Made by a program: the position numbers and the translations under genes. The notes beneath the pieces were generated by a model, which was not told where the DNA came from, did no database searches, and was given only the letters and a program-made list of their open reading frames with translations. Of a stretch of DNA of 64,000 nucleotides, positions 52,294-61,040 are shown piece by piece. Origin of the DNA: Actimicrobium sp034313845. GTDB taxonomy: Bacteria > Pseudomonadota > Gammaproteobacteria > Burkholderiales > Burkholderiaceae_D. Each line of letters starts with the position of its first letter. The stretch's first letter is position 1. The stretch lies in the NCBI RefSeq assembly GCF_034313845.1, contig NZ_JAVIWN010000004.1. One strand, 5' to 3'.

Positions 52294-53787
52294 TCACTCG
52301 TGTTTGTCTAGCGCCAGCGTGGCGATGATGCGGGTACCCTGACCGGGTGCCGACTCCACCGACAGACTACCACCGAGTAGCGCGATCCTTTCCTTCATGC
52401 CCGGCAAACCGCTGCGACTGCCATCGGCCAGCACCCGGCTCGCCAGCGTCGAGCGATCGAAGCCTTTGCCGTTGTCGCGAATGATCAATTCCAGCTCGTA
52501 ACCCGACTCGCCCCCATTGACTTCCACCACCACGCGACTTGCCATGGCATGCCTGAGTACATTGGTCACGCACTCCTGGACGATGCGGTAAATCGTGATC
52601 TCGACCGCAGGAGCCAACACGACAGGTAACCCTGCGTACTCGAAGATGCAGGTTGTCACGGTACTGGAAAACTGGCGTTGCAGTAATTGGCCAATGGCCG
52701 ATTCAAGGCCGAGATAATCGAGCACGGGCGGGCGCAACGAGACCGAGATCACCCGGATTTGGGCAATCAGTGCATTGACGTCAGCATCGATGCTGGTCCA
52801 CAAGGCACGTGGCTCCGGTGCGACCAGCAAGCGGTTGAGCTGATGCAGGTTGAGCTTGAGCAAGGCCAGCCGCTGGCCCAGTTCATCGTGCAATTCGCGC
52901 GCCAGGTTGATGCGCTCCTGCTCCTGCGCCTGAATCAGTTGAATCGACAGTTTTTCGAGCGTGGCATTGAGGTCGAGAATCTTGCGTGCAGAGCGCTGCC
53001 GTTCCGTGATGTCGAGATGCATCACGATGGCACCGACTCGATCGACTTCGCCCAGCGGCGCAACACTGAGCAGAAACCAGTTCGGTCCGGCCGGCGTATC
53101 GCAGGCATACTCGATCGAAAACGTCTGCCGGCTACCGTCGAGTATGGCGCGGATACCGTCAGCTACCTGTCGGCTTTCGACCGCTTCGGGGCCGGTAGAG
53201 GCATCGCAAATTGCCAGATAATTGCTGCCGATACCAGCATCGTGCGACGCGGCCATGCCATTGATACCGGCATGGCGACGCCAGGTTTGATTGACCGAAA
53301 TCAGCACGCCCTGCATGTCGAGCAGCGCAATGTTGGCCGGTGCCGCATCGAGGATGGCGGCCTGCAGCGCCATGCTGGTAAATTTCAGCGGCGACGCGAC
53401 GCTCAGTCGCAGCAGGTTGCGCACACGCAGGCACAGTTCGTCGCCATCCAGTGGCAACGCCAGCACCTCATCGGCACCGGCGGCCAGACCGGCAAGGCGT
53501 GCCTCGCGCTCGCTGGAACTTGCCAGCAGGATGACAGGAATCCCGGCGCTGCCAGGGTCGGCTTGCAGCCACGCCAGCAAGCCAAGACCATCCTGTTCGG
53601 CTCCGGCGAGGTCAATCACAACCAGACCGGGCAGCTGCTGGCGCATCGCGTCCAGTGCAGCAGCACAATGGTCGGCCGACTGCAACCGATAGCCATGCGG
53701 CGCGAGCACGCCAACGAGCAAGGCACGGTGACGGGTGTCGGCACCAACCAGCAGGACAGTCGCTTTGCCGTCCGTCTGGTCCGGCAT
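52294..53787 (-). CDS. sensor histidine kinase with N-terminal receiver-like domain (HisKA_3 type)
   Basis: A 497-residue cytoplasmic protein. Order: receiver-like domain (about 8-125), PAS (about 140-270, ILDAAPANIALLDMQGVLISVNQTW), HisKA_3 dimer/phosphotransfer helix with RINLARELHDELGQRLALLKLN (His about 300) and HATPase (IVQECVTNVLRHA, IRDNGKGFD, GLPGMKERIALLGG). The receiver-like part keeps an Asp (VVIDLAGAEQDG) but loses one acidic residue (VGADTRHR) and the usual Lys (LALPLDGDEL), so it may not be phosphorylated normally. It has no membrane helix. It pairs with the NarL-type regulator downstream and starts two bases after the nhaA stop. Confidence 0.93.
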   Translation of the reverse strand: MPDQTDGKATVLLVGADTRHRALLVGVLAPHGYRLQSADHCAAALDAMRQQLPGLVVIDLAGAEQDGLGLLAWLQADPGSAGIPVILLASSSEREARLAGLAAGADEVLALPLDGDELCLRVRNLLRLSVASPLKFTSMALQAAILDAAPANIALLDMQGVLISVNQTWRRHAGINGMAASHDAGIGSNYLAICDASTGPEAVESRQVADGIRAILDGSRQTFSIEYACDTPAGPNWFLLSVAPLGEVDRVGAIVMHLDITERQRSARKILDLNATLEKLSIQLIQAQEQERINLARELHDELGQRLALLKLNLHQLNRLLVAPEPRALWTSIDADVNALIAQIRVISVSLRPPVLDYLGLESAIGQLLQRQFSSTVTTCIFEYAGLPVVLAPAVEITIYRIVQECVTNVLRHAMASRVVVEVNGGESGYELELIIRDNGKGFDRSTLASRVLADGSRSGLPGMKERIALLGGSLSVESAPGQGTRIIATLALDKHE

Positions 53788-53789
53788 GC

Positions 53790-54950
53790 TCAGGCGTTCC
53801 GGCTACCGGCCCGCACTACGATGGCACCGGCCACGCCAGCGAAGATCGAGCCAATCAGCACGCCGATCTTGACTTCATCGATCAGCATGGCCGAATCGGC
53901 AAACGCCAGCGAGCCGATGAACAGACTCATCGTGAAGCCGATCCCGCACAGCAGCGCCACGCCATACAGTTGCGTCCAGTTGCTGTTCTTTGGCAATTGC
54001 GCGAGACCAAACCGGATGGCCAAAGCGCACATGACAACGACACCGATTTGCTTGCCAATGAACAGACCCAAGCCGACGCCCAGCGGCACCGGATCCAGCA
54101 GATTCTGTGGATTGAAACCGGCCAGCGAAACCCCGGCATTGGCAAAGCCGAACACTGGCACCACCACGAAAGCAACCCATGGATGCAAGCCATGCTCCAG
54201 CTTGACCAGTGGCGATTTGCGCGCACTGATGGCGGGGTTACGCAACGGGATGCAGAAGGCCAGCGCGACGCCGGCCAGTGTCGCGTGCACGCCCGACTGG
54301 TAGACAAAAATCCACAGCACGACGCCGCCGATGGCGTAGAGGGCCAGATTCTTGACGCCCGTTTTATTCATCACAAACAGCACGGCCAGCACGGCCAGCG
54401 CCGCACCCAGCATCGGCAACGACAGACCCGAGGTGTAGAACAACGTGATGATGACGACCGCGCCGAGATCATCGAGGATGGCCAGCGCAGCGAGGAAAAT
54501 TTTCAGCGACGGCGGCACACGCGGCCCGAGCAGGGCCAGTACGCCAAGCGCAAACGCGATGTCGGTAGCAGCGGGGATCGCCCAACCAGCCAACGTCTCG
54601 GGACTGTTCCAGTTGAAGCCGACATAAATCAGCGCCGGCACAATCATGCCGCCCAATGCGGCAACGCCGGGCAAGGCGCGCTGCGACCAGCTCGACAGCG
54701 CACCGATGAGCAGTTCGCGTTTGATCTCCAGTCCGACCATCAGGAAGAACACCGCCATCAACGCATCATTGATCCAGTGCGAGACCGATAATCCCAGCAG
54801 CTTGGCATGCAGAGTCGCCACGTAAGTCGCATTGAGCGGCGAATTGGCCACCGCCATGGCGGCAATGGCGGCGGCCATCAGAACGACGCCACCAGCGGCA
54901 TCGGATTGAAAAAAGCGGACAAGCGGAGAAGCGGGCGGACGTGATTTCAT
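53790..54950 (-). CDS. nhaA: Na+/H+ antiporter NhaA
   Basis: A 386-residue antiporter with about 12 membrane helices. It shows LNATYVATLHAKLLGLSVSHWINDALMAVFFLMVGLEIKRELL, the characteristic WAIPAATDIAFALGVLALLG with the conserved Thr-Asp and, after LAILDDLGAVVIITLFY, the two adjacent aspartates of the ion-binding site. It exchanges Na+ or Li+ for protons to control internal pH and sodium. Its unusual feature is the place: it is the first gene of an operon with a sensor kinase and regulator. Confidence 0.96.
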   Translation of the reverse strand: MKSRPPASPLVRFFQSDAAGGVVLMAAAIAAMAVANSPLNATYVATLHAKLLGLSVSHWINDALMAVFFLMVGLEIKRELLIGALSSWSQRALPGVAALGGMIVPALIYVGFNWNSPETLAGWAIPAATDIAFALGVLALLGPRVPPSLKIFLAALAILDDLGAVVIITLFYTSGLSLPMLGAALAVLAVLFVMNKTGVKNLALYAIGGVVLWIFVYQSGVHATLAGVALAFCIPLRNPAISARKSPLVKLEHGLHPWVAFVVVPVFGFANAGVSLAGFNPQNLLDPVPLGVGLGLFIGKQIGVVVMCALAIRFGLAQLPKNSNWTQLYGVALLCGIGFTMSLFIGSLAFADSAMLIDEVKIGVLIGSIFAGVAGAIVVRAGSRNA

Positions 54951-55129
54951 GGATGCGACGAGACCTTTGCGGAGCGGAGAAATGAGTGAAGCGTGGTTGC
55001 CGGCGTTGATCCTGCCAGTAATGCACCGCGAATTTCCCTGCGGTTATACAGCACAAAGCCAGTCATGCACGTACCCGGCGCATCGGTATTTTCAGTCACC
55101 CATCAATATGCTACCAACAAGTACTTATT

Positions 55130-55819
55130 TCATACCGGCGTACCGAATAGCGAACCGACCCCGGCCGTGATCGCCATTGCCAGTGCACCCCAGAACGTGA
55201 CGCGCCACGCTCCGCTGAGCACCGCTGCCCCGCCGACGCGGGCAGCGGCACCACCCAGCAATGCCAGAAAGAGCAGCGAGGTGCCGGCGATCCACCAGAT
55301 CAGTGTCGTTTCCGGCACCAGCAGCAGTACCGCCAGCGGCAGTGCTGCACCGACCGCAAAACTGGCCGCCGAGGATAGCGCCGCCTGAACCGGCTGCGCA
55401 TTGACCACACTCGACATACCGAGTTCATCGCGTGCGTGGGCACCGATGTCGTCATGCTGCATCAGCTGCGCGGCCACCTGCTCGGCCAGTCGCTGTTCGA
55501 CACCACGGCTGACATAGATCGCGGTCAGTTCGCGCCGCTCGTCCAACGGATCGTCCCGCAGTTCGGCGCGCTCGCGGGCCAGGTCGGCGTTCTCGGTATC
55601 GGCTTGCGAATGTACCGACACATACTCGCCGGCTGCCATCGACATCGCGCCGGCCACCAGCGCAGCCACGCCGGTGGTCAGGATGCTGGCATGACTGGCA
55701 TGGGCGGCAGCGACGCCAACCAGCAGGCTGGCCGTCGAGACAATGCCATCATTGGCACCAAGGACAGCGGCGCGCAGCCAGCCGGCATGCTGATTTCGGT
55801 GACGTTCGCGGTGGCGCAT
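55130..55819 (-). CDS. VIT/CCC1-family membrane transporter
   Basis: A 229-residue protein of the VIT family. The start AAVLGANDGIVSTASLLVGVAAA, the second block TGVAALVAGAMSMAAGEYVSVHSQADTENADL and the two C-terminal helices (LPLAVLLLVPETTLIWW; ALLGGAAARVGGAAVL) are typical. VIT1/CCC1 proteins move Fe2+ or Mn2+ across membranes, usually exporting or storing metal. The ATG at 55819 has AAAGG eight bases upstream. It stands alone between nhaA and cytochrome b561. Confidence 0.9.
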   Translation of the reverse strand: MRHRERHRNQHAGWLRAAVLGANDGIVSTASLLVGVAAAHASHASILTTGVAALVAGAMSMAAGEYVSVHSQADTENADLARERAELRDDPLDERRELTAIYVSRGVEQRLAEQVAAQLMQHDDIGAHARDELGMSSVVNAQPVQAALSSAASFAVGAALPLAVLLLVPETTLIWWIAGTSLLFLALLGGAAARVGGAAVLSGAWRVTFWGALAMAITAGVGSLFGTPV

Positions 55820-55863
55820 GACAGAACCTTTCGTTGGTAGGCAATTTTTCCGGGGCGGCCAGA

Positions 55864-56409
55864 TTACCGTCTTGGCAGCATCCGTCGCAACGTGTCATCG
55901 CGGATCACATAATGATGCAATAACGCGGCAGCGGCATGGAGTCCGATCAGCACATAGCCAACTGTCGCACCGGTTTCGTGGATGTCCTTGATCCAGTGTG
56001 CAGTCTCCTTGTTCTTGCCGATCAATGCCGGCAACGACAAACCGAAAAACGGAATCGGCTTGCCCTTCGCACTGAGAATCAGCCAGCCAAGTAACGGCAT
56101 CAGAATCATGAACACGTACAGCAAGAGATGCATCGATTTTCCGGCACGCTCCTGCCAGCGCGCCGGTGCCGGGGTAACCACCGGCGCGCTGTCGGTCAAG
56201 CGAAACAACAGACGCAACAGCACCAGCGCCAGCACCGACAGTCCGAGCATGAAATGCCATGTCTTCATCGCCGCCCGCTCGGCACTGCCTTTCGGAAAAA
56301 TGTCATTGAGTTCCATCGTCGCAAATACCGCGACCAGCAACAGCAGCATGAGCCAGTGCGCACTCATCGCGAGTACGCCGTAGCCTGTTTTATCGTTACG
56401 CAAATGCAT
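55864..56409 (-). CDS. cytochrome b561
   Basis: A 181-residue membrane protein with four helices and the conserved haem-ligand His residues: YGVLAMSAHWLMLLLLVAVF (first), MKTWHFMLGLSVLALVLLRLLFRL (second), MHLLLYVFMILMPLLGWLIL (third) and DIHETGATVGYVLIGLHAAAALLHHYV (fourth). It passes electrons in the inner membrane, probably from ubiquinol to a periplasmic acceptor. Its start lies 14 bases inside the end of the kinase gene, so it is part of the qseBC-like operon. Confidence 0.93.
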   Translation of the reverse strand: MHLRNDKTGYGVLAMSAHWLMLLLLVAVFATMELNDIFPKGSAERAAMKTWHFMLGLSVLALVLLRLLFRLTDSAPVVTPAPARWQERAGKSMHLLLYVFMILMPLLGWLILSAKGKPIPFFGLSLPALIGKNKETAHWIKDIHETGATVGYVLIGLHAAAALLHHYVIRDDTLRRMLPRR

Positions 56410-57784
56410 TGTCTTCTCCTGAGATGGGAAACCATACTTTGACCGTCAGCCCTGCCCCATGCAGTCCTTCAGTCAATACCAGACGCGCGCTATGGGCTTC
56501 GGCGATGCGCTTGACAATCGATAAACCGAGTCCGCTGCCGGGCATGCCCGCAGCAGCCAGTCGCACAAACCGGTCGAACACGCGCTCACGCATGTCGACC
56601 GGAATACCGGGCCCGGAATCGGCCACCGACAAACAGACCGCGCCATCGACCACCCGGCAGGCCAGCCGGATCGCCCCGCCCGCAGGTGTGTAGCGCAACG
56701 CGTTGTCGAGCAAATTGCGCAACAGGATCAGAAAACTGTCCTGATGAATCCGGCACAGGGCCGGCTGCAATTGCGCCGTCAGGTGCAGTTGCAAGCGCTC
56801 TGCTTGCGCCACCCAGTCCGGCAACTGCGTTGCCAGCAGGTCGGCCAGGTCGAGCCGCACCGGGACATGCTGGTTGTCATATTGCGGATCGAGTCGCGAC
56901 AGCGCCATCAACTGACCGACCAGCCGCGAGGCGCGGTCGACGCTGATGCCGAGCGCGCCGATGAACTCGTTGCGCTCGGCATCGTTGCGGGCGCGCTCGA
57001 TCACTTGCAGGTTGGTCTTGATCGCGGCCAGCGGCGTGCGCAATTCATGCGCGGCATCAGCGGTAAAGCGTTGCTCGTGTTCGAGCGTGCTGCGCATCCG
57101 GCCGATCAGGCGGTTGATCGCTTGCAGCAACGGCTGGACTTCGCTGGGTACGCCGGCCAGGCTGACTTCGTACAGATCGGTCGGCGTGTGGCGCGATACC
57201 TCATCGGTCGATACCTGCAAGGTGCGAAAGGCGCGATTGATGATCCACCAGATTGCCAGCGCCATCAGCGGAATGACGACCAGAACAAACAGCAGCAATT
57301 TCCAGGCAAAGCGCGCACTGATCTGGTTGCGATGACTGTCCGGCTCACCGATCTGGATCTGCAATCGTCCGTCAGCATTCCATGCCGCATAAGTGCGCCA
57401 CGATCTACCGGCGATGACACTCTCGCCGAAACCGCTGGCACGGTTGCCAACAAAAGATTGATCGGGCGCGCCCTGATTCTTGTACAGCAGGCGTCCTGTG
57501 TTGTCCCACATCTGGAACAACAGATATTCGCCGTGGGCATTCTTGATCGGTGCCGACATGTGCGCGGCACCCATGGCCATGCGCTCTTCGATTTCATGAT
57601 CGGCCAGCGCCAGCAGTAACTGGGCCGTCTCGGCCAGCGACTGGTCGAACAGCTCGTGACTTTCCTGATCGGCCTCGATATACACGACCATCGCGCTGAA
57701 ACCCCACACCGAGATGGTCAGGGCCAGCAAGACTGCCAGCAAGGTGCGGCGCAACGACCAGCCAGCGCGAAACAGACGGGTCAT
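56396..57784 (-). CDS. QseC-like membrane sensor histidine kinase
   Basis: A 462-residue kinase with two membrane helices (about 12-32 and 165-190), a periplasmic domain of about 130 residues, HAMP-like linker, the H-box FTADAAHELRTPLAAIKTNL (His about 248) and HATPase (LLRNLLDNALRYTPAGGAI, SVADSGPGIPVDMRERVFDRF, GLGLSIVKRIAEAH). The layout (short periplasmic loop, two membrane segments) is that of QseC/TctE-type sensors. Its start overlaps the regulator gene by four bases (ATGA). Confidence 0.93.
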   Translation of the reverse strand: MTRLFRAGWSLRRTLLAVLLALTISVWGFSAMVVYIEADQESHELFDQSLAETAQLLLALADHEIEERMAMGAAHMSAPIKNAHGEYLLFQMWDNTGRLLYKNQGAPDQSFVGNRASGFGESVIAGRSWRTYAAWNADGRLQIQIGEPDSHRNQISARFAWKLLLFVLVVIPLMALAIWWIINRAFRTLQVSTDEVSRHTPTDLYEVSLAGVPSEVQPLLQAINRLIGRMRSTLEHEQRFTADAAHELRTPLAAIKTNLQVIERARNDAERNEFIGALGISVDRASRLVGQLMALSRLDPQYDNQHVPVRLDLADLLATQLPDWVAQAERLQLHLTAQLQPALCRIHQDSFLILLRNLLDNALRYTPAGGAIRLACRVVDGAVCLSVADSGPGIPVDMRERVFDRFVRLAAAGMPGSGLGLSIVKRIAEAHSARLVLTEGLHGAGLTVKVWFPISGEDNAFA

Positions 57785-58440
57785 GGCCGGTCCATCGTGT
57801 AACCGACTGCATGGACGGTGCGGATCAGTGTCTTGCCGAGCTTTTTGCGCAAATGATGGATGTGGACCTGAATCGCGTTGCTCTCAATTTCTTCGCCCCA
57901 GCCATACAGGGTTTCTTCAAGCTGTTCGCGCGCCAGTACCTGGCCGGCATGTTCGGCCAGCAGCAGCAGGATGCCGAACTCCTTGCTGGTCAGCGCAACC
58001 GGCTGGCCATGCTGGCGTAACTGGCGCGTGGTGACATCGATCTCGATCGTGCCGTGGCAAAGTGTATCGACACTGCGGCCGGCAGCACGCCGACTGGCCG
58101 AACGGATGCGGGCAGCGAGTTCGTCGAGGTCGAATGGCTTGATGATGAAATCGTCGGCACCGGTATCGAGACCGCTGATGCGATCGCTGATCTGGTCGCG
58201 CGCGGTGACGATCAGGACCGGTTGCACGAAGCCGTTGGCGCGCAACTTGCGCAGCACCGACATGCCATCTTCGCCGGGCAGGCCGAGGTCAAGCAACAGG
58301 CAACCGTATTGATGCAGACGTACCGCCGTGCGCGCACTATCGGCCGACTGGACCCAGTCAACTGCATAGCCGGCTTGCTCCAGACCGATCTGGGTAGCGC
58401 GGCCGAGCTGGGGATCGTCTTCGACCAATAACAGGCGCAT
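57781..58440 (-). CDS. QseB/OmpR-type response regulator
   Basis: A 219-residue regulator: receiver (about 1-115, MRLLLVEDDPQLGRA, phospho-Asp in LLLDLGLPGEDG, Lys in FIIKPFDLDEL) and a winged-helix domain (about 125-219, LTSKEFGILLLLAEHAGQV, REQLEETLYGWGEEIESNAIQVHIHHLRKKLG). The frame is open to 58590, but MRLLLVEDDP at 58440 is the family start. It is the first gene of regulator-kinase-cytochrome b561 and begins 44 bases after the GMC oxidoreductase stop. Confidence 0.95.
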   Translation of the reverse strand: MRLLLVEDDPQLGRATQIGLEQAGYAVDWVQSADSARTAVRLHQYGCLLLDLGLPGEDGMSVLRKLRANGFVQPVLIVTARDQISDRISGLDTGADDFIIKPFDLDELAARIRSASRRAAGRSVDTLCHGTIEIDVTTRQLRQHGQPVALTSKEFGILLLLAEHAGQVLAREQLEETLYGWGEEIESNAIQVHIHHLRKKLGKTLIRTVHAVGYTMDRP

Positions 58441-58484
58441 GGATGCTCCGTGGGGTGGTGAGCCGGTAGTGTAAGGCGGGCTTA

Positions 58485-59819
58485 TTAAGCAGTTCTTAAG
58501 TCGATGCACACCCTTGCCGACTTGGCGAGCAGGTGCGCGCCAAGCCGCTTGCCCAGACACAGCACCGTCAGCGTCGGCGGCAAGCCCCACGGTTCAGGAA
58601 TGACCGACGCATCGCAGACAAACAAGCCCGGCGTCGCGGTCTGCAGATCGCTGTCCACGCCCTCCCCGATACGCACGCTGCCACCCGGATGCGCCGCAAA
58701 ATGCCAGCTCTTGAAAACATGCTGCGCGCCACTGGCACCGAGTACCTTGCGAGCCAGCGCAATGCCCTGCTTGAACTTGGCCCGGTCGACCGGTTGTAAT
58801 GTTTTGTCGACCCAGCGCGCACCGATGCGCCCGCCAATCGCGTCCCGGATCTTGACCATCACGCACAGCGTCTGATGATGCGCGAACAGCCGGTCAACCC
58901 GTCCGACCTGCGTCGCGAAAGCCTGATACATCGGCTTGGGCAACGTCAGGTCCGACAGGATGATGCCATCGGTCTCGAGATGCATGCCAGCTGCCATCGG
59001 TACTTCGGCACCGCCATCGAGATCGTCAACGCTGCCCATTACGGCCACCACCGGATCGCTGAAAAACGCACTATGGCCCTGCTGCAAACCCGACGCCTGC
59101 AACAATTTCGGGCTGCCGATACCACCGCCTGCCAGCACCACCACCGGGGCCATCGCGCAGGCCGTCACCCCATTGCGGACATACTCGACACCGGCGGCGC
59201 GTCCGTCCTGCACCAGTACCCGCAGCACCTTTGCGCCATCACGTAGCAGAGCGCCATGCCCGATCGCCTCGTCGAGAAAATCACGTGCGGTCCATTTGGC
59301 ACCAAACGGACAACCGTAGACACAGCGCCAGCAACCGCTGCGGCAACTTTGCGGGCGGATCATCTTGTCGAGCTTGTGCCACGGCAATCCCAGCGACAAC
59401 GCGCCGGCCATGATGCGGGTCGCCATCGGGCCGACCAACTTGTCGGGCAGCGGTGCCATCGGCAACTCATCGCGCAACGCCTGCAGTGCCGGAGCCAGAT
59501 CGACGCCGTGCGCGGCGAACATCGCCAGCGGTGGAGGCATCGCCGTGGCGAAATTGACCATCGAACTGCCACCAGCGGTAATCCCCTGCACCAGCAACGA
59601 CGCGTCACGATGCAAGAAAGCGCCCTTGCCCGGCACCGCCGCCATCACCGCCATCTGGCCCAGCGTGCCACGGATCTGTGCGGCACTGCCTTGTTCCAGA
59701 ACCAGCACCCGCCTGCCGCCCTGCGCCAGTTCGCGCGCCACGGTCGCCCCGCCGGGACCGCTGCCGATGACGATGGCGTCGTAGGTGTCATGGGTGGACG
59801 TGTGGCGGGTTGTGGGCAT
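58485..59819 (-). CDS. GMC-family FAD oxidoreductase with four-cysteine motif
   Basis: A 444-residue flavoprotein. The N-terminal FAD-binding fold is YDAIVIGSGPGGATVARELAQGG, and the C-terminal GMC signature has HPGGSVRIGEGVDSDLQT and FVCDASVIPEPWGLPPTLTV. In the middle a cysteine cluster (CRSGCWRCVYGCPFGAKW, four Cys spaced 3, 2 and 3 apart) resembles a [4Fe-4S] motif seen in GMC-like long-chain alcohol oxidases and similar enzymes. It probably oxidises an alcohol or steroid-like substrate with FAD. The acceptor is unknown. It is read just upstream of the two-component operon but is likely separate. Confidence 0.9.
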   Translation of the reverse strand: MPTTRHTSTHDTYDAIVIGSGPGGATVARELAQGGRRVLVLEQGSAAQIRGTLGQMAVMAAVPGKGAFLHRDASLLVQGITAGGSSMVNFATAMPPPLAMFAAHGVDLAPALQALRDELPMAPLPDKLVGPMATRIMAGALSLGLPWHKLDKMIRPQSCRSGCWRCVYGCPFGAKWTARDFLDEAIGHGALLRDGAKVLRVLVQDGRAAGVEYVRNGVTACAMAPVVVLAGGGIGSPKLLQASGLQQGHSAFFSDPVVAVMGSVDDLDGGAEVPMAAGMHLETDGIILSDLTLPKPMYQAFATQVGRVDRLFAHHQTLCVMVKIRDAIGGRIGARWVDKTLQPVDRAKFKQGIALARKVLGASGAQHVFKSWHFAAHPGGSVRIGEGVDSDLQTATPGLFVCDASVIPEPWGLPPTLTVLCLGKRLGAHLLAKSARVCIDLRTA

Positions 59820-59854
59820 GGGGTCGGAAGAGAAAGTTGGATGGGGGATGCTAC

Positions 59855-60013
59855 CGCATTGTGCTGCGAGATGATTTTACTGAGGGCATTGAACAGGTGT
59901 CGGTCGATGGCGTTAGCGTATCGGTATTTAACGCTGCAAAGACCATGACTGACTGCTTCAAATACCCCAACAAGATCGGTATTGACGTTGTGTTGGAAAG
60001 CATGAGTACATGA
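59855..60013 (+). pseudogene. remnant of an AbiEi-family antitoxin/regulator
   Basis: A short open frame reads FTEGIEQVSVDGVSVSV, then FNAAKTMTDCFKYPNKIG and IDVVLESM. This is the core of AbiEi (COG5340) antitoxin/transcriptional regulators (usual text: AKTVADCFKFRNKIGLDVALEAL). Full AbiEi is about 200 residues; here the N-terminal HTH and the C-terminus are lost and no AbiEii toxin follows. It lies 53 bases before the yefM gene, so this spot has held more than one toxin-antitoxin system. Confidence 0.8.
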
Positions 60014-60066
60014 TTGATTCATTTGAACATGTGTACTAGTATCGGTACATATACATGGAGGTAGCG

Positions 60067-60324
60067 ATGGATGCAGTCAATTACACATTTACCCGGCAGA
60101 ACCTGACTGCCATCATGGACAGGGTCGGACAAGATCACGCGCCGTTGATGATTACCCGGCAGAAAGGAGCGCCGGTCGTGATGATGTCGCTTGATGATTA
60201 CAACGCATTACAAGAGACAGCCTATCTGTTACGCAGTCCCAAAAATGCACAGCGCCTGTCGCTTGCGGTTGAATCATTGCGTAACCAGGGTGGCACCGTG
60301 CGGAACCTGGCCGATGAAGATTGA
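60067..60324 (+). CDS. yefM: YefM/Phd-family antitoxin
   Basis: An 85-residue antitoxin of the YefM family: NYTFTRQNLTAIMDRVGQDHAPLMITRQKGAPVVMMSLDDYNALQETAYLLRSPKNAQRL is the typical dimer/DNA-binding part, followed by the toxin-binding tail (VRNLADED). The start is the ATG at 60067, because GGAGG lies before it; the ATG at 60055 has no ribosome site. It overlaps the yoeB gene by 11 bases. It probably represses its own operon and neutralises YoeB. Confidence 0.95.
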   Translation: MDAVNYTFTRQNLTAIMDRVGQDHAPLMITRQKGAPVVMMSLDDYNALQETAYLLRSPKNAQRLSLAVESLRNQGGTVRNLADED

Positions 60325-60568
60325 ATGGTCCGAAGAAGCCTGGGAAGACTATCTTTATTGGCAACAAACCAATAAGGCTTCCTTGAAGCGCATTCACGCG
60401 TTGATCAAGGATATTCAACGCAATCCCTTCGACGGCATCGGTAAGCCGGAACCACTGAAGCATCATCTGGCTGGCTTCTGGTCGCGGCGGATCGACGATG
60501 AGCATCGACTGGTGTATGCGGTTGAAGACGATCGATTAAAGATTGCACAGTGCCGCTATCATTATTGA
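60314..60568 (+). CDS. yoeB: YoeB-family ribosome-dependent mRNA interferase toxin
   Basis: An 84-residue toxin: MKIEWSEEAWEDYLYWQQTNK, RIHALIKDIQRNPFDGIGKPEPLKH, SRRIDDEHRLVYAV and the C-terminal CRYHY. The catalytic Glu (in GKPEPLKH), Arg (SRRIDDEHRL) and His (CRYHY) of YoeB are all present, so it looks active. It cuts mRNA in the ribosome A site. The ATG at 60314 overlaps yefM; longer upstream frames are shadows. Confidence 0.96.
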   Translation: MKIEWSEEAWEDYLYWQQTNKASLKRIHALIKDIQRNPFDGIGKPEPLKHHLAGFWSRRIDDEHRLVYAVEDDRLKIAQCRYHY

Positions 60569-61040
60569 GTGTCATGGTTGAAGTACGAAAGTCTTCGAGC
60601 TGCCCTTCTGCAAAACGGCACAGCACGTTTTGGGCAAGTTTCCGACCAGTGCACCTGAATTCTTGAAGAAAAGCTGTTTGTAATGCTTGCAGCGAACAAC
60701 GCTGTAACGCCGACATAACTGACGCAATATTGGCATGGGCTCTTGCTGCGGTCATCCGTGCGTTCCGATTCAATCTGGTCATTGATGGTCGACGTTATTC
60801 CATCGGCAAACCACGTCTGCAGACCAATAGATCATCGCCAACACGCGGACAACGCCCCGCCCCTTGTCCTCGATCAAAGCAGACATGATCCATTTAAACG
60901 AAGGTAGAGCATCTGTCTGGAACAGGGTGGCCGTGATGTGTCGGCCCGGCGAGCAGGAAATGGCGAGGCATCCGCACGGCTCACTCACGATCAATTCACG
61001 ATCATTAACGTGTATTGCGACAATTGCGCGAGGTACTGAG
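60569..61040. other. 472-base gap after yoeB, no gene recognised
   Basis: A minus-strand frame of 125 codons (60405-60782) and a 96-codon one (60779-61069) have no family likeness or ribosome site. The plus-strand frame of the phosphoesterase extends up to 60864, but its first 59 residues look non-coding. The promoter of the phosphoesterase gene should be here. Confidence 0.4.

Noticed and set aside
52687..54303. 538-codon plus-strand frame across the kinase and nhaA genes
   Set aside because: Antisense to two clear conserved genes; low-complexity His/Gln/Arg-rich text typical of a shadow frame.
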